Assembly (NCBI RefSeq): GCF_014195325.1
Contig: NZ_JACIBK010000003.1
Span: 62,001 to 126,000 of the forward strand
DNA: 64,000 bases
Direction: 5' to 3'
From: Rhizobium sp. BK650
Lineage (GTDB): Bacteria > Pseudomonadota > Alphaproteobacteria > Rhizobiales > Rhizobiaceae
Each line of letters begins with the position of its first letter. Within the stretch, counting starts at the first letter, position 1. Both the position numbers and the translations under genes were made by a program. Shown here piece by piece: positions 1 to 8,553 of the stretch. The notes under the pieces are model-generated. The model saw only the letters and a program-made list of their open reading frames with translations. It ran no database searches and had not been told where the DNA came from.

Positions 1-131
1 AGCACATCGCGGGTCTGCGCATAGAACTGGTTGCAGGCGCGCGCTTCGGCGCTCTTTTCGGTGAGATCGTTGATATTGTCCTTGCCGATATTGGAAAGGG
101 CGAGATTGCAGATAGAGACGACGGTAGCCAT
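1..131 (-). CDS. Phage tail tubular protein A-like, N-terminal fragment
   Basis: The start of a minus-strand gene that leaves the window on the left; only 43 codons are visible. It opens MATVVSICNLALSNIG and continues with an acidic stretch, then EARACNQFYAQTRDVL. This resembles the N-terminus of T7 tail-tubular-A-like proteins of podoviruses and prophages, which commonly start with a variant of S-x-CNLAL-x-x-I/LG followed by a C-x-x-x-Y-x-x-x-RD motif. An AAGAGG ribosome binding site lies 7 bases before the ATG. It would form part of the tail nozzle or adaptor. The identity rests on pattern memory from a short fragment. It has the same orientation as the phage head genes at 39-46 kb but is separated from them by ordinary chromosomal genes. 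Confidence 0.5.
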   Translation of the reverse strand, partial: MATVVSICNLALSNIGKDNINDLTEKSAEARACNQFYAQTRDV

Positions 132-337
132 GAACCAACCTCTTGAGTTGAAATAGGGCTAGCGTGCAGATGGTTGTGGGGGTGAAGTGGGGCGGACAAT
201 CATCTTTAGTGGCGTGCCGAGGGGATACCCACGGCACAACCTGGCGATATCTGGCTTTGACGGCGGGCGGACGGTTGCCGCTCTCAACCGCACCTGCTAC
301 CTCCCTTTCAGCCATCGCCGGCCTCGAAGGAGAAAAA

Positions 338-439
338 GTGAAGAACCCCATCTTTCTCGTCATCGCGAGCCTTTTCATTCTGGTGGCGATCGCTGGCCTT
401 GCGATCAGCTCGGCGCGGCTCATCGGCCTGTTCGGCTGA
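338..439 (+). CDS. Small single-span membrane peptide (33 aa)
   Basis: A short reading frame starting at GTG (VKNPIFLVIA...) with a good AGGAG ribosome binding site about six bases upstream. Residues 4-25 form one continuous hydrophobic helix followed by a short basic/aromatic tail. No family is recognised. The strong ribosome binding site and clean transmembrane profile support translation; the small size keeps confidence moderate. Confidence 0.4.
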   Translation: MKNPIFLVIASLFILVAIAGLAISSARLIGLFG

Positions 440-467
440 GCCGCGACAGGCAACAACGCGTACGGAC

Positions 468-1406
468 CTATCCGGTCACCGCCAGATAGGCCGAGATCGT
501 GAGCACCGAAAGCACGGTCGAGGCCAGCACCACGCGGCCCGTCAGGCTTGCTTCGCGGCCGTAGAATTCCGCCAGCATGAAGGGGCCGGTGCCAGTCGGA
601 AGGGCTGCGAGCAGAACTGCGGTGTGGGTGGCGGAAGCCGGCAGGTTCAGCAAAGGTGCGGCGATGAGCCAGGTAACGGCGGGCTGGGCGATCAGCTTCA
701 GGGCGACGAGAATGCTTGTCGTCGTCGCTCGTGCGCTTGCTTCGCCCGCCCTCGTGTCGGCGAGAAAGAGGCCGAGGGCAATCAGCGCGCAGGGCGAGGC
801 GGCACCGCCGAGGAGCTTCAGGAAGGTATGCACGGGAGCCGTAAGCGACACGCCTGAGACCATAACAAGCGCGCCGAGGGCGGGTGCTACGAGCAGCGGG
901 TTTTTTGCCAGCGAGCGGGCCGTCTTGAGGGCGATATCGCGCCGCCGGGTTTCGGATTGGAGGCCGCCTTCGATGAGGATGATGGCGACGGCGAAGAGCA
1001 CGCAGACGGTGAGGATGGTGGAGATCAGCGTCGGCCCCATCCCGGTGTCGCCTATCAGTGACAGGACGAGCGGAAAACCGATGAAGCCAGTATTGGCATA
1101 ACTCGCGTTCAGCCCGTCGATCGCCGCGTCGACGAGATGCCGGCCCTTGGCGACGCGCCACGAGAGGGTCGCGCCGAAGATGACGGCGCAGCCTGATGTG
1201 AAGGCCATGATGAAGCCCGGCTGCCAGATCTCGGCGGGCCTGGCATTGGCCATGATGTCGAAGAGGAGGGCGGGCAGGGCCAGATAGACGACCAGCCGGT
1301 TGACCTCACGCGTGGCATTTTCGCTGAGCGCCCCGGCCTTTCGGGCAATCCAGCCGGCGAGGATGAGAGCAAAGATCGGCAGGACAATCGAAAGGTTCGT
1401 CAGCAT
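468..1406 (-). CDS. AEC family transporter (auxin efflux carrier-like)
   Basis: An integral membrane protein of 312 residues, the usual length for the AEC family, with about ten hydrophobic segments in two halves. The N-terminal half carries GWIARKAGAL and YLALPALLF; NTGFIGFPLVL and ALPTGTGPFMLA are typical of AEC carriers, where a proline/glycine-broken helix lines the transport path. Members export or import small organic acids; the substrate cannot be told here. The start at MLTNLS was chosen because it places the first helix at the N-terminus; the 43 upstream in-frame codons are hydrophilic and cross the regulatory region. The gene is divergent from a LysR regulator, which probably controls it. 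Confidence 0.85.
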   Translation of the reverse strand: MLTNLSIVLPIFALILAGWIARKAGALSENATREVNRLVVYLALPALLFDIMANARPAEIWQPGFIMAFTSGCAVIFGATLSWRVAKGRHLVDAAIDGLNASYANTGFIGFPLVLSLIGDTGMGPTLISTILTVCVLFAVAIILIEGGLQSETRRRDIALKTARSLAKNPLLVAPALGALVMVSGVSLTAPVHTFLKLLGGAASPCALIALGLFLADTRAGEASARATTTSILVALKLIAQPAVTWLIAAPLLNLPASATHTAVLLAALPTGTGPFMLAEFYGREASLTGRVVLASTVLSVLTISAYLAVTG

Positions 1407-1505
1407 TGGAGGCAACTCGGGTAGTTCGGCGCGGCTCCACGATCGGGAGCGATCCTTGCCTAGATCATGCGATCGAGATAATCCAATGTCATCTTTGATG
1501 CTGAT

Positions 1506-1524
1506 TGATACTTCTGAGGTATCA
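1506..1524. promoter_or_regulatory. LysR box (TGATAC-N7-GTATCA) at the LysR gene start
   Basis: A perfect dyad TGATAC-N7-GTATCA containing the consensus LysR-type operator ATAC-N7-GTAT (T-N11-A). It ends one base before the chosen ATG of the LysR gene and overlaps its GAGG ribosome binding site, so binding there should also repress the regulator itself. The remaining divergent promoter region (1407-1505) has room for an activation site for the AEC gene. Confidence 0.65.
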
Positions 1525-1525
1525 G

Positions 1526-2407
1526 ATGGATACACGCCATATGCGCTATTTCGTGGCGCTTGCCGAAACGCTGCATTTCGGCCATGCGGCGGGGCGGGTG
1601 AACATGAGCCAGCCGCCCTTCAGCCGCCAGATTGCGGCGATCGAAAAGCGGCTCGGGGCAAAGCTTGTGGAGCGCAATTCGCGCAATGTGGCGCTGACGC
1701 CGGCGGGCCAGCATTTCCTTGCCGATTGCCGCGCCGTGCTCGAAGGTTTCGATGCCGCCTGCCGCGATGTGCAGCTGGTCGCCAGCGGCATGAAGGGCGA
1801 ATTGAAACTCGGCTTCATGATGCACGCCGCCCATAGCGTCATCCCGGCGCTTGTGCGGCTCTACTCCGAGGCGCGGCCGGATGTACGCCTCATCCTCGAA
1901 GAGCGCATCCCTACCGATATCGAGGAGATGCTGACCGAGGGCCGGCTCGACGCCGCCGTCACCTTCGGCGGCAGCGCGGCACCGCATCTGCGCACATTGC
2001 TGCTCGCCCGCGACCGTCTCTGTCTGATTGTGCCCGCGGGTCATCGGCTGGCGGATGGCGAGATGATCGGGCCGCAGTCGCTCGCCGGAGAAAAGCTGAT
2101 TGCAGCCCCCGCGACAGTTGCGCCGACATTGCGTTCGGCGATTGGCACCTATTGCGCCGGCGGGGGCGTCATCCCGAATTTCGTCTTCGAGCCCCGCCTG
2201 CAGCACACCATCATCCGGCTGGTGCAGGAGGGGCTGGGTGTGGCGCTGATCCCGCAGTCGCTTTGCAGTGATCTTGCCGAGGGGGTGGTGGCGAGGATGC
2301 TCGAGGATGCGCCGGAATTCGATGTCGTGCTGTGCGCGCCGCGGGCGGGCAGGAACCCGGCGGTGCCGCAGCTGTTCGAGCTGGCGGGGCGGGCCGGTTC
2401 TTCGTGA
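1526..2407 (+). CDS. LysR family transcriptional regulator
   Basis: A 293-residue LysR-type regulator of the usual length. The N-terminal winged helix-turn-helix is clear (MRYFVALAETLHFGHAAGR, then SQPPFSRQIAAIEKRLG and LVERNSRNVALTPAG). The rest is the periplasmic-binding-protein-like effector domain (GELKLGFM near residue 92). The ATG at 1526 was preferred over an in-frame TTG 21 bases upstream because GAGG is spaced six bases from it and the LysR box lies just upstream. Divergent to the AEC transporter, its likely target. The effector is unknown. Confidence 0.9.
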   Translation: MDTRHMRYFVALAETLHFGHAAGRVNMSQPPFSRQIAAIEKRLGAKLVERNSRNVALTPAGQHFLADCRAVLEGFDAACRDVQLVASGMKGELKLGFMMHAAHSVIPALVRLYSEARPDVRLILEERIPTDIEEMLTEGRLDAAVTFGGSAAPHLRTLLLARDRLCLIVPAGHRLADGEMIGPQSLAGEKLIAAPATVAPTLRSAIGTYCAGGGVIPNFVFEPRLQHTIIRLVQEGLGVALIPQSLCSDLAEGVVARMLEDAPEFDVVLCAPRAGRNPAVPQLFELAGRAGSS

Positions 2408-2438
2408 GGCTTTGGAGCCTGTGGTTGGTGATGAAAAA

Positions 2439-2570
2439 ACCCCGCCCCAAACCCCTCCCAACAAGGGGGAGGGGCTTAAACTGCCGCACTTGCTTTCCAC
2501 CTCTTCGACGTTTTGGAAGGAGCGACGCGGGTGCTTCGGGTTAGCCCCCCTTGTGGGGAGGGGTTTTTGC
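2439..2570. repeat. GC-rich palindromic intergenic repeat, copy 1 of 3
   Basis: About 130 bases framed by two hairpins built from CCCCTCCC/GGGGAGGGG arms, with a less conserved centre. The same element recurs at about 6814-6957 and 58458-58600. It lies between two convergent genes (LysR and LuxR-type), a usual place for rhizobial intergenic mosaic elements. Confidence 0.75.
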
Positions 2571-2621
2571 CTCGCTTTCCTCATGTACTGCCATGATGAG
2601 GAAAACGGCCATCGCCCCAGT

Positions 2622-5210
2622 CTACCCCAGCAACCCCAGCCGCCGCCCTTCGGCCGCAGCCTGTCCTCTCGACCTTGCATTCAGCTTGGCAAGGATCGAG
2701 GAAATATGGTGATCCACCGTTTTGGCAGACACGAACAGCCGCGCGCCGATCTCGGCATTCGAGCGGCCCTCGTCGATCAGGCGCAGCACATCCATTTCCC
2801 GTGTCGTGAGGCCGGCGGCGTTGGCCTGGGTGCTGGCTCTCGGGCCGCGCGTGGCGAGCCGGCCGCTGCGTCTGCGGATCATTTCCTTCACATGGTTGAC
2901 GACGGCGGTGGCGCCGAGGGCTTCCAGCGCCGCCAGGGCCCGGTAGAGCGCGTCGCTGTCGCCGTCGAGCAGGGAAAGGGCGGCGAAATAAGGCGCGCGG
3001 CGGTCCGTCCAGATATCGGCGGCTTCCTGCCAGCGGCTGTTGAGCATGGCGGTCACGGCGGCATCGCCCCCCGTGCTGGCGGCTGCAAGGGCGGGCTCGC
3101 CAAGAATATGGGCCCAGAAGCCGATCATCGAGCCGGCCGCGTCTTCGCTGCACAGGGAAGAGGCCTGCCGGAGGCCGGCGAGTGCCTTTTCCGGATCGCC
3201 GAGGCCGAGCCAGGCGCGCTCGGCCATCAGCGCGGCATGGGCCGAGAGGCGCTGGAATTCGAAAGTGTTTGCGAGGAATTTCTCCATTTCCTGCAGCAGT
3301 TCGCCTGCGGGTTCGCCGCGCCGGGTCTTCAGTGTCGCCAGCGCCACGAGCGAGGGATAGCGCGACAGGGCAGGGGCATTCTGGTTATCGACTACGGCTT
3401 GCGCAGCAGCTGCGGCCTCATCCCAGCGACCGAGAAAGGTCAGCAGTTCGGAAAGCTCGCCACGCATGTAGTCGCGCCAGGTATCGAGATCGTGCTCGAT
3501 GCAATAGGCAATGCCGCGAGCCAGAATATCTTCGGCGGCAGCGGTGGCGTGGAGTTGGATTTCCACCCAGGCGCGGTTGGTGAAGGCGCGGGCCGCATGT
3601 TCCTGAAAACCATGGTCGAGGGCGAGCGCCAGGGCCTCGTCGAGCGTTTGGCGGGCGCGTTCGGGCTCGCGCCAGCAGATGGCCGTGCCCACATTGTTCA
3701 TCGCGTGGCAGAGGACTTCGGGCCTTGCAATGTCTTCCGTCGTCACCAGAGCGATGGCGCGCTCGCCGTAAAGGGTGGCGGTTTCCGCGTCACCTGCCAG
3801 CATGCCGAGCTGCGACAGATTGGAATAGCCCATGGCGAGCTCGGCGTGGGCGTCCGCCTGCTCCAGCACCTCGACTGCCTCGCGACCGAAGGCATCGGCG
3901 TCCTTGCGGTCTCCGGCGAGATAGCTCAGGCGTGAGAGCCAGCGCATGTTGTCGCCGACATGCTTCATATCCCCGATGGCCTTGTAGAGCGTGAGCGCGT
4001 TCGTCTGTGCGGTGATGGCGCGTTCCATCTGGCCGGTGAGGTGGCATTCGAAGGCATAGCCTTCGTAGAGGCAGGCGCGCCTGGCATCGTTCAAAGCCCC
4101 GGCATGGGCGAGCGCCAGCTCGTAATGACGCACCGCCTGCCGGTGGGCGCCGAGCCTGCCGGCCTCGGCTGCGGCCTTCGGCGCGAGCTCCAGGATTGCG
4201 TCTATATCCTGCGCCTCGTTGGCGTGGTGGACCATGCGCGCCACGGAGGCATCGCCGGACTGCCGGAAATAGGCGAGCGCGCGTTCGTTCAGCGCCCGGC
4301 GGCGAAGCGGCGGCAGCGATTGCTCGATCGCTTGTCTGGCGATCTCATGGCGGAACATGAACAAGTCGCCAGCCGGTACCAGAAGCCCGCAGGCCGTGCA
4401 GGCCTCAAGCGCCGTGCGCGTGTCTTTGCCGCAGATCGCTTCGATCAGGTCAGGGGCGAAGGCATCGGGCGAGGTGGAGGCCGCATACAGCACCTCCCTG
4501 TCTGCCTGCGAAAGCGTATCGGCCCGCGCCAGCACGGCATCGCGGATGGTGGCCGGCAACCGATCGCGGCTTCCGCCATCGACGAGTTCGCTGACGAAAT
4601 AGGCATTGCCGCCGGTGGCGGAAAAGACCGCCTCGCCGTCGAGGCCTTTCTGCTGCGCAAGTTCCAGGACAGCGGCCTTCGAAAGCGGCGGCACGTCGAT
4701 CCTCAGCCAGTGGGCCGGCGGAATATCGGCGAGCAGCCGCCTTAGCCGCGTCTGGCCGGGTGTGTCGTCGTTCCGCGCCGTCAGGACCGAGAGCAGACAG
4801 GTATTGCGGATACGCCGGCCGATATAGCGGATCAGGTTCAACGTAGCGTCATCCGCCCAGTGAATATCCTCGATGACGAGAAGCGTTGGCTGGCGATCGG
4901 CGATCAAGAGATCGAGCACTTCGGAAAAGAGGGAAATCCAGTTGCCGGCTGAAACCCTGGTCAGCCTCCAGCGCGCCTGCCGCGCAATGTCGCGCCAGGG
5001 ACCGAGTGGCTCGGCCGTGCCGAAATTTTCGCAGGCACCGGACAGCACGCGTGTATCGACAGGGACGGCGCGGGAAAAAGCCGCGGCAAGAGAGGATTTG
5101 CCGGCGCCGGCTTCCCCTTCGAGCAGGACGAGGCGGCCCTGGCCGTCGGCGGCTTCGCGCAACAACGACTGCAGATGATCGAGATTGGGGGCGCGCTCGA
5201 TTAGTCGCAT
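2622..5210 (-). CDS. LuxR-family regulator with N-terminal AAA ATPase domain (LAL/MalT type)
   Basis: An 862-residue regulator. Walker A GEAGAGKSS at residues 32-40 and Walker B LLVIEDIHWAD at about 110-120 define an NTPase domain. A long alpha-helical middle (about 320-750, repeated A-x-x-Y/W-rich helices) is TPR-like and probably senses a ligand. The C-terminal 65 residues are a LuxR helix-turn-helix (LTTREMDVLRLIDEGRSN, then AKTVDHHISSILAKL). Proteins with this layout are large ATP-binding LuxR regulators, which need nucleotide and an inducer to activate transcription. No clear ribosome binding site precedes the ATG. The gene is divergent from the DUF4242 gene, its nearest possible target. 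Confidence 0.88.
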   Translation of the reverse strand: MRLIERAPNLDHLQSLLREAADGQGRLVLLEGEAGAGKSSLAAAFSRAVPVDTRVLSGACENFGTAEPLGPWRDIARQARWRLTRVSAGNWISLFSEVLDLLIADRQPTLLVIEDIHWADDATLNLIRYIGRRIRNTCLLSVLTARNDDTPGQTRLRRLLADIPPAHWLRIDVPPLSKAAVLELAQQKGLDGEAVFSATGGNAYFVSELVDGGSRDRLPATIRDAVLARADTLSQADREVLYAASTSPDAFAPDLIEAICGKDTRTALEACTACGLLVPAGDLFMFRHEIARQAIEQSLPPLRRRALNERALAYFRQSGDASVARMVHHANEAQDIDAILELAPKAAAEAGRLGAHRQAVRHYELALAHAGALNDARRACLYEGYAFECHLTGQMERAITAQTNALTLYKAIGDMKHVGDNMRWLSRLSYLAGDRKDADAFGREAVEVLEQADAHAELAMGYSNLSQLGMLAGDAETATLYGERAIALVTTEDIARPEVLCHAMNNVGTAICWREPERARQTLDEALALALDHGFQEHAARAFTNRAWVEIQLHATAAAEDILARGIAYCIEHDLDTWRDYMRGELSELLTFLGRWDEAAAAAQAVVDNQNAPALSRYPSLVALATLKTRRGEPAGELLQEMEKFLANTFEFQRLSAHAALMAERAWLGLGDPEKALAGLRQASSLCSEDAAGSMIGFWAHILGEPALAAASTGGDAAVTAMLNSRWQEAADIWTDRRAPYFAALSLLDGDSDALYRALAALEALGATAVVNHVKEMIRRRSGRLATRGPRASTQANAAGLTTREMDVLRLIDEGRSNAEIGARLFVSAKTVDHHISSILAKLNARSRGQAAAEGRRLGLLG

Positions 5211-5363
5211 GGCAAATTATTGCCAGCATCATCAACGGCTGGAAATAGCGGCGTGCCAAAATAGGGCGGCGAGGGCAAGAAAATGGGGATATATCCCGAT
5301 GTGGCCCCGGGCTTTCAGGCATAGCATCCATGCCGTCGATGCCAGCGCGAACAGGAGGTCGCC

Positions 5364-5639
5364 ATGCCGAAATATCTCATCGAACGGAACATCCCCGGTG
5401 CAGCCAAGCTCACGCCCGAGCAGCTGCGGGAGATTTCCGCCACGTCCAACGAGGTCGTTGCCGGCCTCGACCGTCCCTATAACTGGATCACCAGCTATGT
5501 CGCCGGCGACAAGATCTATTGCGTGCATGAGGCCGACAGTGCCGAAACCGTCTACCGCCACGCCCGCGAAGGCGGCTTCCCGGCCGATCTCGTCACCGAG
5601 ATCGCCTCGGAGATCGGCCCGCAGACTGCGCGCGCCTGA
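5364..5639 (+). CDS. DUF4242 domain protein (SCO4226-like)
   Basis: A 91-residue soluble protein covering one complete DUF4242 domain: MPKYLIERNIPGA, LTPEQL, then YNWITSYVAGDKIYCVHEA and HAREGGFPAD. These ferredoxin-fold proteins include the nickel-binding SCO4226 of Streptomyces; metal binding here is inferred only from family. GGAGG lies 5 bases before the ATG. It is divergent from the LuxR-type ATPase regulator, with a 150-base shared control region. Confidence 0.85.
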   Translation: MPKYLIERNIPGAAKLTPEQLREISATSNEVVAGLDRPYNWITSYVAGDKIYCVHEADSAETVYRHAREGGFPADLVTEIASEIGPQTARA

Positions 5640-5792
5640 TTACCCGCGCCTGATTACCCGCGCTTGGCCGCTTTGCTGAGGGGCGGCGGCCGGCGCTTGC
5701 CTCGTTCCCTCCTCGGATGCGTTCGGGGAGGGGATGGGGACGGGAGGTATTCGCGAAATCGCGAGTGATCTGAACGGCTGACCAATATCTTC

Positions 5793-5961
5793 CTCATTCC
5801 TGTGCCCTCGTGTCCGCACAAGGGATGTCCCGGAATTCAGCCTGCCTAAATTCTTGGGCAGGAAAGGCTCATTTCCACTCCCAGGACGAATGAGCCTCAC
5901 GCCGCGTAGGCACGCCGCTGCTGGATCCTCCCTCGCGCCAACACGAGGGCACAGGAATGAG
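5793..5961. repeat. Rhizobial intergenic element with 21-bp perfect inverted ends
   Basis: The ends (5793-5813 and 5941-5961) are perfect 21-base inverted repeats built around ATTCCTGTGCCCTCGTG. Inner arms (GATGTCCCGGAATTC, GGATCC) and a CCGCG-rich loop match elements at about 30059-30145 and 60796-61013. This resembles the RIME-type mosaic elements of Rhizobium. The stretch 5640-6180 between the DUF4242 gene and the fluoride leader holds nothing else convincing; most of its open frames are accidental. Confidence 0.7.
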
Positions 5962-6180
5962 AGCGACAGGAAAATGACATTGGGTTGACCCATCACATCC
6001 ACAAAGGGGCTCCCATGAGGCACAGTTTCGCTCCTTCCGAAACGTCTGATATCCGGAAAGCGGGGCGCCAGGTTAAGCGCCGCTCCCTCGTGGGCGCGTT
6101 TTAAATTCGACGGTTCTCCTAGCTGACGTATCGAGGAACGCCTTCTGCCGTGACAACTCCACACCGCGTCCATCTTCCCC

Positions 6181-6209
6181 TTGCAAGCCCACCGCAACTC
6201 GCGCTATAC
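6181..6209 (+). promoter_or_regulatory. Predicted sigma-70 promoter for the fluoride-responsive crcB transcript
   Basis: TTGCAA and CTATAC hexamers separated by 17 bases lie just before the riboswitch; transcription would begin around 6215-6217, exactly where the conserved RNA starts. Confidence 0.55.
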
Positions 6210-6216
6210 ATCACCA

Positions 6217-6268
6217 CGATGGGGATGGAGTGCCCCCGAAACCGCCGTAAGGCTGATGACTCCTACCG
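6217..6268 (+). ncRNA. Fluoride riboswitch (crcB motif)
   Basis: The conserved core of the fluoride riboswitch is present: GGGGATGGAGTGCCCC followed by GAAACCGCC, then GGCTGATGACTCCTAC. In this class GATGGAG forms a long-range pseudoknot and a Mg-F cluster is bound. It stands directly upstream of an intrinsic terminator and of crcB, the standard arrangement: fluoride binding prevents termination and switches the exporter on. Confidence 0.95.
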
Positions 6269-6296
6269 TGTTCAACCGCGGTGGGAATCTATCCGG

Positions 6297-6319
6297 AACC
6301 CGCTGCAGGCGGGTTTTTT
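6297..6319 (+). terminator. Intrinsic terminator serving as expression platform of the fluoride riboswitch
   Basis: A 7-bp stem AACCCGC/GCGGGTT with a 5-base loop followed by six T residues, 28 bases after the aptamer and 30 bases before crcB. Its position indicates transcription attenuation rather than translational control. Confidence 0.85.
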
Positions 6320-6348
6320 GTTGCCCGCCCGAGATTATTGGAGCGAGT

Positions 6349-6780
6349 ATGTCACTTTATACCTGTCTCATCATCATGGCCGGCGGCGCGCTCGGCACTT
6401 TCGCCCGCTACGCCGTCTCCGTACTCGCCATGCCGATCAGCCGTGATTTGCCCTGGGGTACGATCATCATCAATATTACGGGTTCGCTGGTGATCGGCCT
6501 TTTCAGCACGCTGACGCTCGCCAACGGCCGCTTTCCGGTGTCCGACGATATGCGTCTCTTCGTGATCGTCGGCATCTGCGGCGGCTTTACGACTTTCTCC
6601 TCCTTCAGCCTGCAGACGCTCGAACTGTTGCGAACAGGCGCCGTGGTGCGGGCCTGCATCAATGTGGCGACGTCCGTCGTGCTCTGCATCGGTGCGGTGG
6701 CTGTCGGCCATTTCATCGCGACGCGGATCAACAGCGGTACGGCCGATGTCGCGCAGGCGGCGATCGAGGAGCAGGTGTAA
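6349..6780 (+). CDS. crcB: Fluoride ion exporter CrcB (Fluc)
   Basis: A small four-helix membrane protein (143 residues) that works as a dual-topology dimeric fluoride channel. Signatures include GGALGTFARYAVS near the N-terminus and the hallmark CGGFTTFSSFSLQ at about 82-94, whose phenylalanines line the fluoride path. The ATG at 6349 is supported by GGAGCG upstream; longer frames would run through the riboswitch. It is controlled by the fluoride riboswitch and terminator directly upstream. The C-terminal tail (GTADVAQAAIEEQV) is longer than usual. Confidence 0.96.
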   Translation: MSLYTCLIIMAGGALGTFARYAVSVLAMPISRDLPWGTIIINITGSLVIGLFSTLTLANGRFPVSDDMRLFVIVGICGGFTTFSSFSLQTLELLRTGAVVRACINVATSVVLCIGAVAVGHFIATRINSGTADVAQAAIEEQV

Positions 6781-6813
6781 GGTGGGGCGTCTGCGGGCTG
6801 AACGACCGGGCCA

Positions 6814-6957
6814 AAGACCCCTCCCCAACCCCTCCCCACAAGGGGGAGGGGCTTAAGTTGCCGCGCCCGCACTCCGTATCTCCGACGCTTCTGGGGAGGC
6901 GTAAGGCGCTGCCATGGGGGAGTCCCTCACCCTTGTGGGGAGGGGTTGGGGAGGGGC
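6814..6957. repeat. GC-rich palindromic intergenic repeat, copy 2 of 3
   Basis: Begins with direct CCCTCCCCAACCCCTCCCC, forms a hairpin with AAGGGGGAGGGG, and ends with GGGGAGGGGTTGGGGAGGGG. It matches copies at 2439-2570 and 58458-58600. It lies between the convergent crcB and MerR-type genes. Confidence 0.75.
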
Positions 6958-6984
6958 TTTGACGAGGGGCGGCTGCCCACCACA

Positions 6985-8066
6985 TCACATCATCGGCCGG
7001 ATAAACATCCCGCTGAATTTCCCGTCGGCCGCCAATATGAAGCTCCATTCCAGATTGCCCTTGTCGAAACTGACCTCATAGACGTCCCAGCCTTCCGCCG
7101 TCACGCCCTTAAATGACAGATCCTTGAGCGGCCCCATGCGGTCGAGATCGGCCTTGATCACGGGGAATTGTTCGCGCACGAGGGCAGCGAGCGGCGGGGC
7201 CATCCGCTCGTAGTCGGGTTCGCCGCGCTGGTGCTGGTGGATGACCTCCCGCAGCAGCGCCTTGCTGTTTTCCACCGGGCGTTTGTCCCGGATGCGCCCG
7301 GCAAGCGCCTCTTCCAGTTCCGTCACGACGCTGGCGTCGACGCGAGGCGCTTCCTGTTCATAGCCGTTCTGGTGCAGCACGAGGCCGGCCACTGCGCCGC
7401 TTTGATCGCGAGAGAATGTCAGCTGCGCCTGGACCGCCTTGTAGAAGAAGCGGTCAACATCTTCGGGGAAGATTTCGAGCTCCGGCTGGCCGGTTAGGCG
7501 CGAAAGAGCCTGCCATCTCTCTCGGTGATCCGCCAGCCGAGCGTGTCGATAAGATAGAAGCCGGCATAATTGGCATAGAGCGCCGGGTCGATCTTCTGTT
7601 CAGTGCGCGGTCGCGCCTGCTTGTAGCGGCGCCAGGCGATGGCATCGGCCGAGGTGTCAGTCATGTTTGTCTCCTTTGCGAGCTTCAACAGATCGTCAAT
7701 CGACAGGAGATCGCCGGCGGCAATTTTTGCCCTTAGCGTGTCGATGATGGCGAGGCTGTGCTGGGTGCGGCGCAATTGTTCCTGCAGGGAGAGATTCTGC
7801 ATGGCGAGCATGCGGTCGAGATCGGTCGCGTGGCCGGCCAGCAGCCGGGCGATGTCCTGCAGGCTGAGCCCCAGCCGTTTCAGCGCGAGAATCTCGTTCA
7901 GCCGGGCAATTTCCTTGGCGCCGTAGAGCCGCCAGTTCTTTCCGGTGCGCAGCGGCCGGATGAGGCCTGTCTCTTCATAGAGCCTCAGCGCCCGCACAGT
8001 CATGCCGATTCGCTCGGCACATTGCGCCGCCGTCAGCCAGCTCTCTTCCCGTTCCTTGGCGTCCAT
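6985..8066 (-). pseudogene. MerR family regulator with C-terminal DUF3471-like domain, frameshifted
   Basis: The first part (8066 to 7494, 190 residues) is a clear MerR protein: AAQCAERIGMTVRALRLYEE, LIRPLRTGKNWRLYG, then a coiled-coil dimerisation helix. It continues into a second domain (YANYAGFYLIDTLGWRITERDGRLF) and stops abruptly after FRA. In the next frame the expected continuation ARLTGQPELEIFPED runs on to 6985 with no in-frame stop (a restart is possible at 7392). Joining them gives about 360 residues with a DUF3471-type beta domain. One missing base near 7496 (TTTCGCGCC where TTTGCGCGCC is expected) explains the break. It is either a recent null mutation or a base-call error. ATG 8066 is preferred over TTG 8069. 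Confidence 0.75.
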
Positions 8067-8249
8067 CAAGCCCCCCGCGATATCTCGGAAGCCTTTCTAA
8101 GCTATGACGCTGGGTTCGGCTCAAGGGGTTTTTCGCACTTTTTTCCAGGCCTGTTGCGGGGGGCTGTGATGTCGCCGGAAACGGGCTGCCGCGCGTCGGC
8201 GCGACGCAATTGGCGGGAAGGAGACGACGCTGTCGGTGGGAGAGGCTCT

Positions 8250-8460
8250 ATGACAGGCGCAATCGATCCGCCGGGAATGGAGACCCGGCGGATCGAGCGG
8301 CCGTCAATTCGCTGTCACGGTCAGGGCGGGTTGACAGCGATTGACGGATTTCGTCGGCCTTCCTGTCGGTATCTCGGACGCCGAGGAGGGCCTAGCCTTG
8401 GCGAGGGCTGTCCGGCAAAGTGACGAGCGCCAGCGCGTTTTTCGAGTTCGGCGCGGCGAA
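8250..8460 (-). pseudogene. Decayed duplicate of the 3' end of the adjacent secreted-protein gene
   Basis: This segment repeats 8501-8715 at an offset of about 250 bases. It copies the downstream hairpin (GATCCGCCGGG arms, 8265-8294 versus 8515-8544), the stop region, and roughly the last 50 codons of the neighbouring gene. On the minus strand the copied codons still read LLGVRDTDRKADEIRQSLS, matching ILGVGNADGKIDEIRESLS in the intact gene, but small indels destroy the frame and no start is present. The rest of 8067-8553 is the MerR upstream region with a T-rich tract near 8128-8145. Confidence 0.7.
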
Positions 8461-8514
8461 TGGCCGGTTGCAGGGAAGCTTCCTTCCCGCGGGAAAATTC
8501 ATGACAGGTGCATC

Positions 8515-8544
8515 GATCCGCCGGGACTGGAGACCCGGCGGATC
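8515..8544. repeat. Strong hairpin downstream of the secreted-protein gene
   Basis: A perfect 11-bp stem GATCCGCCGGG/CCCGGCGGATC with an 8-base loop, starting 9 bases past the stop codon. There is no T-run on either strand, so it is more likely an mRNA-stabilising or Rho-assisted end than a classical intrinsic terminator. The same hairpin is duplicated at 8265-8294. Confidence 0.6.
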
Positions 8545-8553
8545 GAGCGGCCG

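Noticed and set aside
2268..3935. 555-residue plus-strand frame across LysR end and the LuxR-type gene
   Set aside because: Antisense shadow of the LuxR-type ATPase gene and of the GC-rich repeat; no protein-like motifs.
5640..6197. 185-residue minus-strand frame after the DUF4242 gene
   Set aside because: It spans the inverted-repeat element and promoter region; composition and lack of start signals argue against coding.
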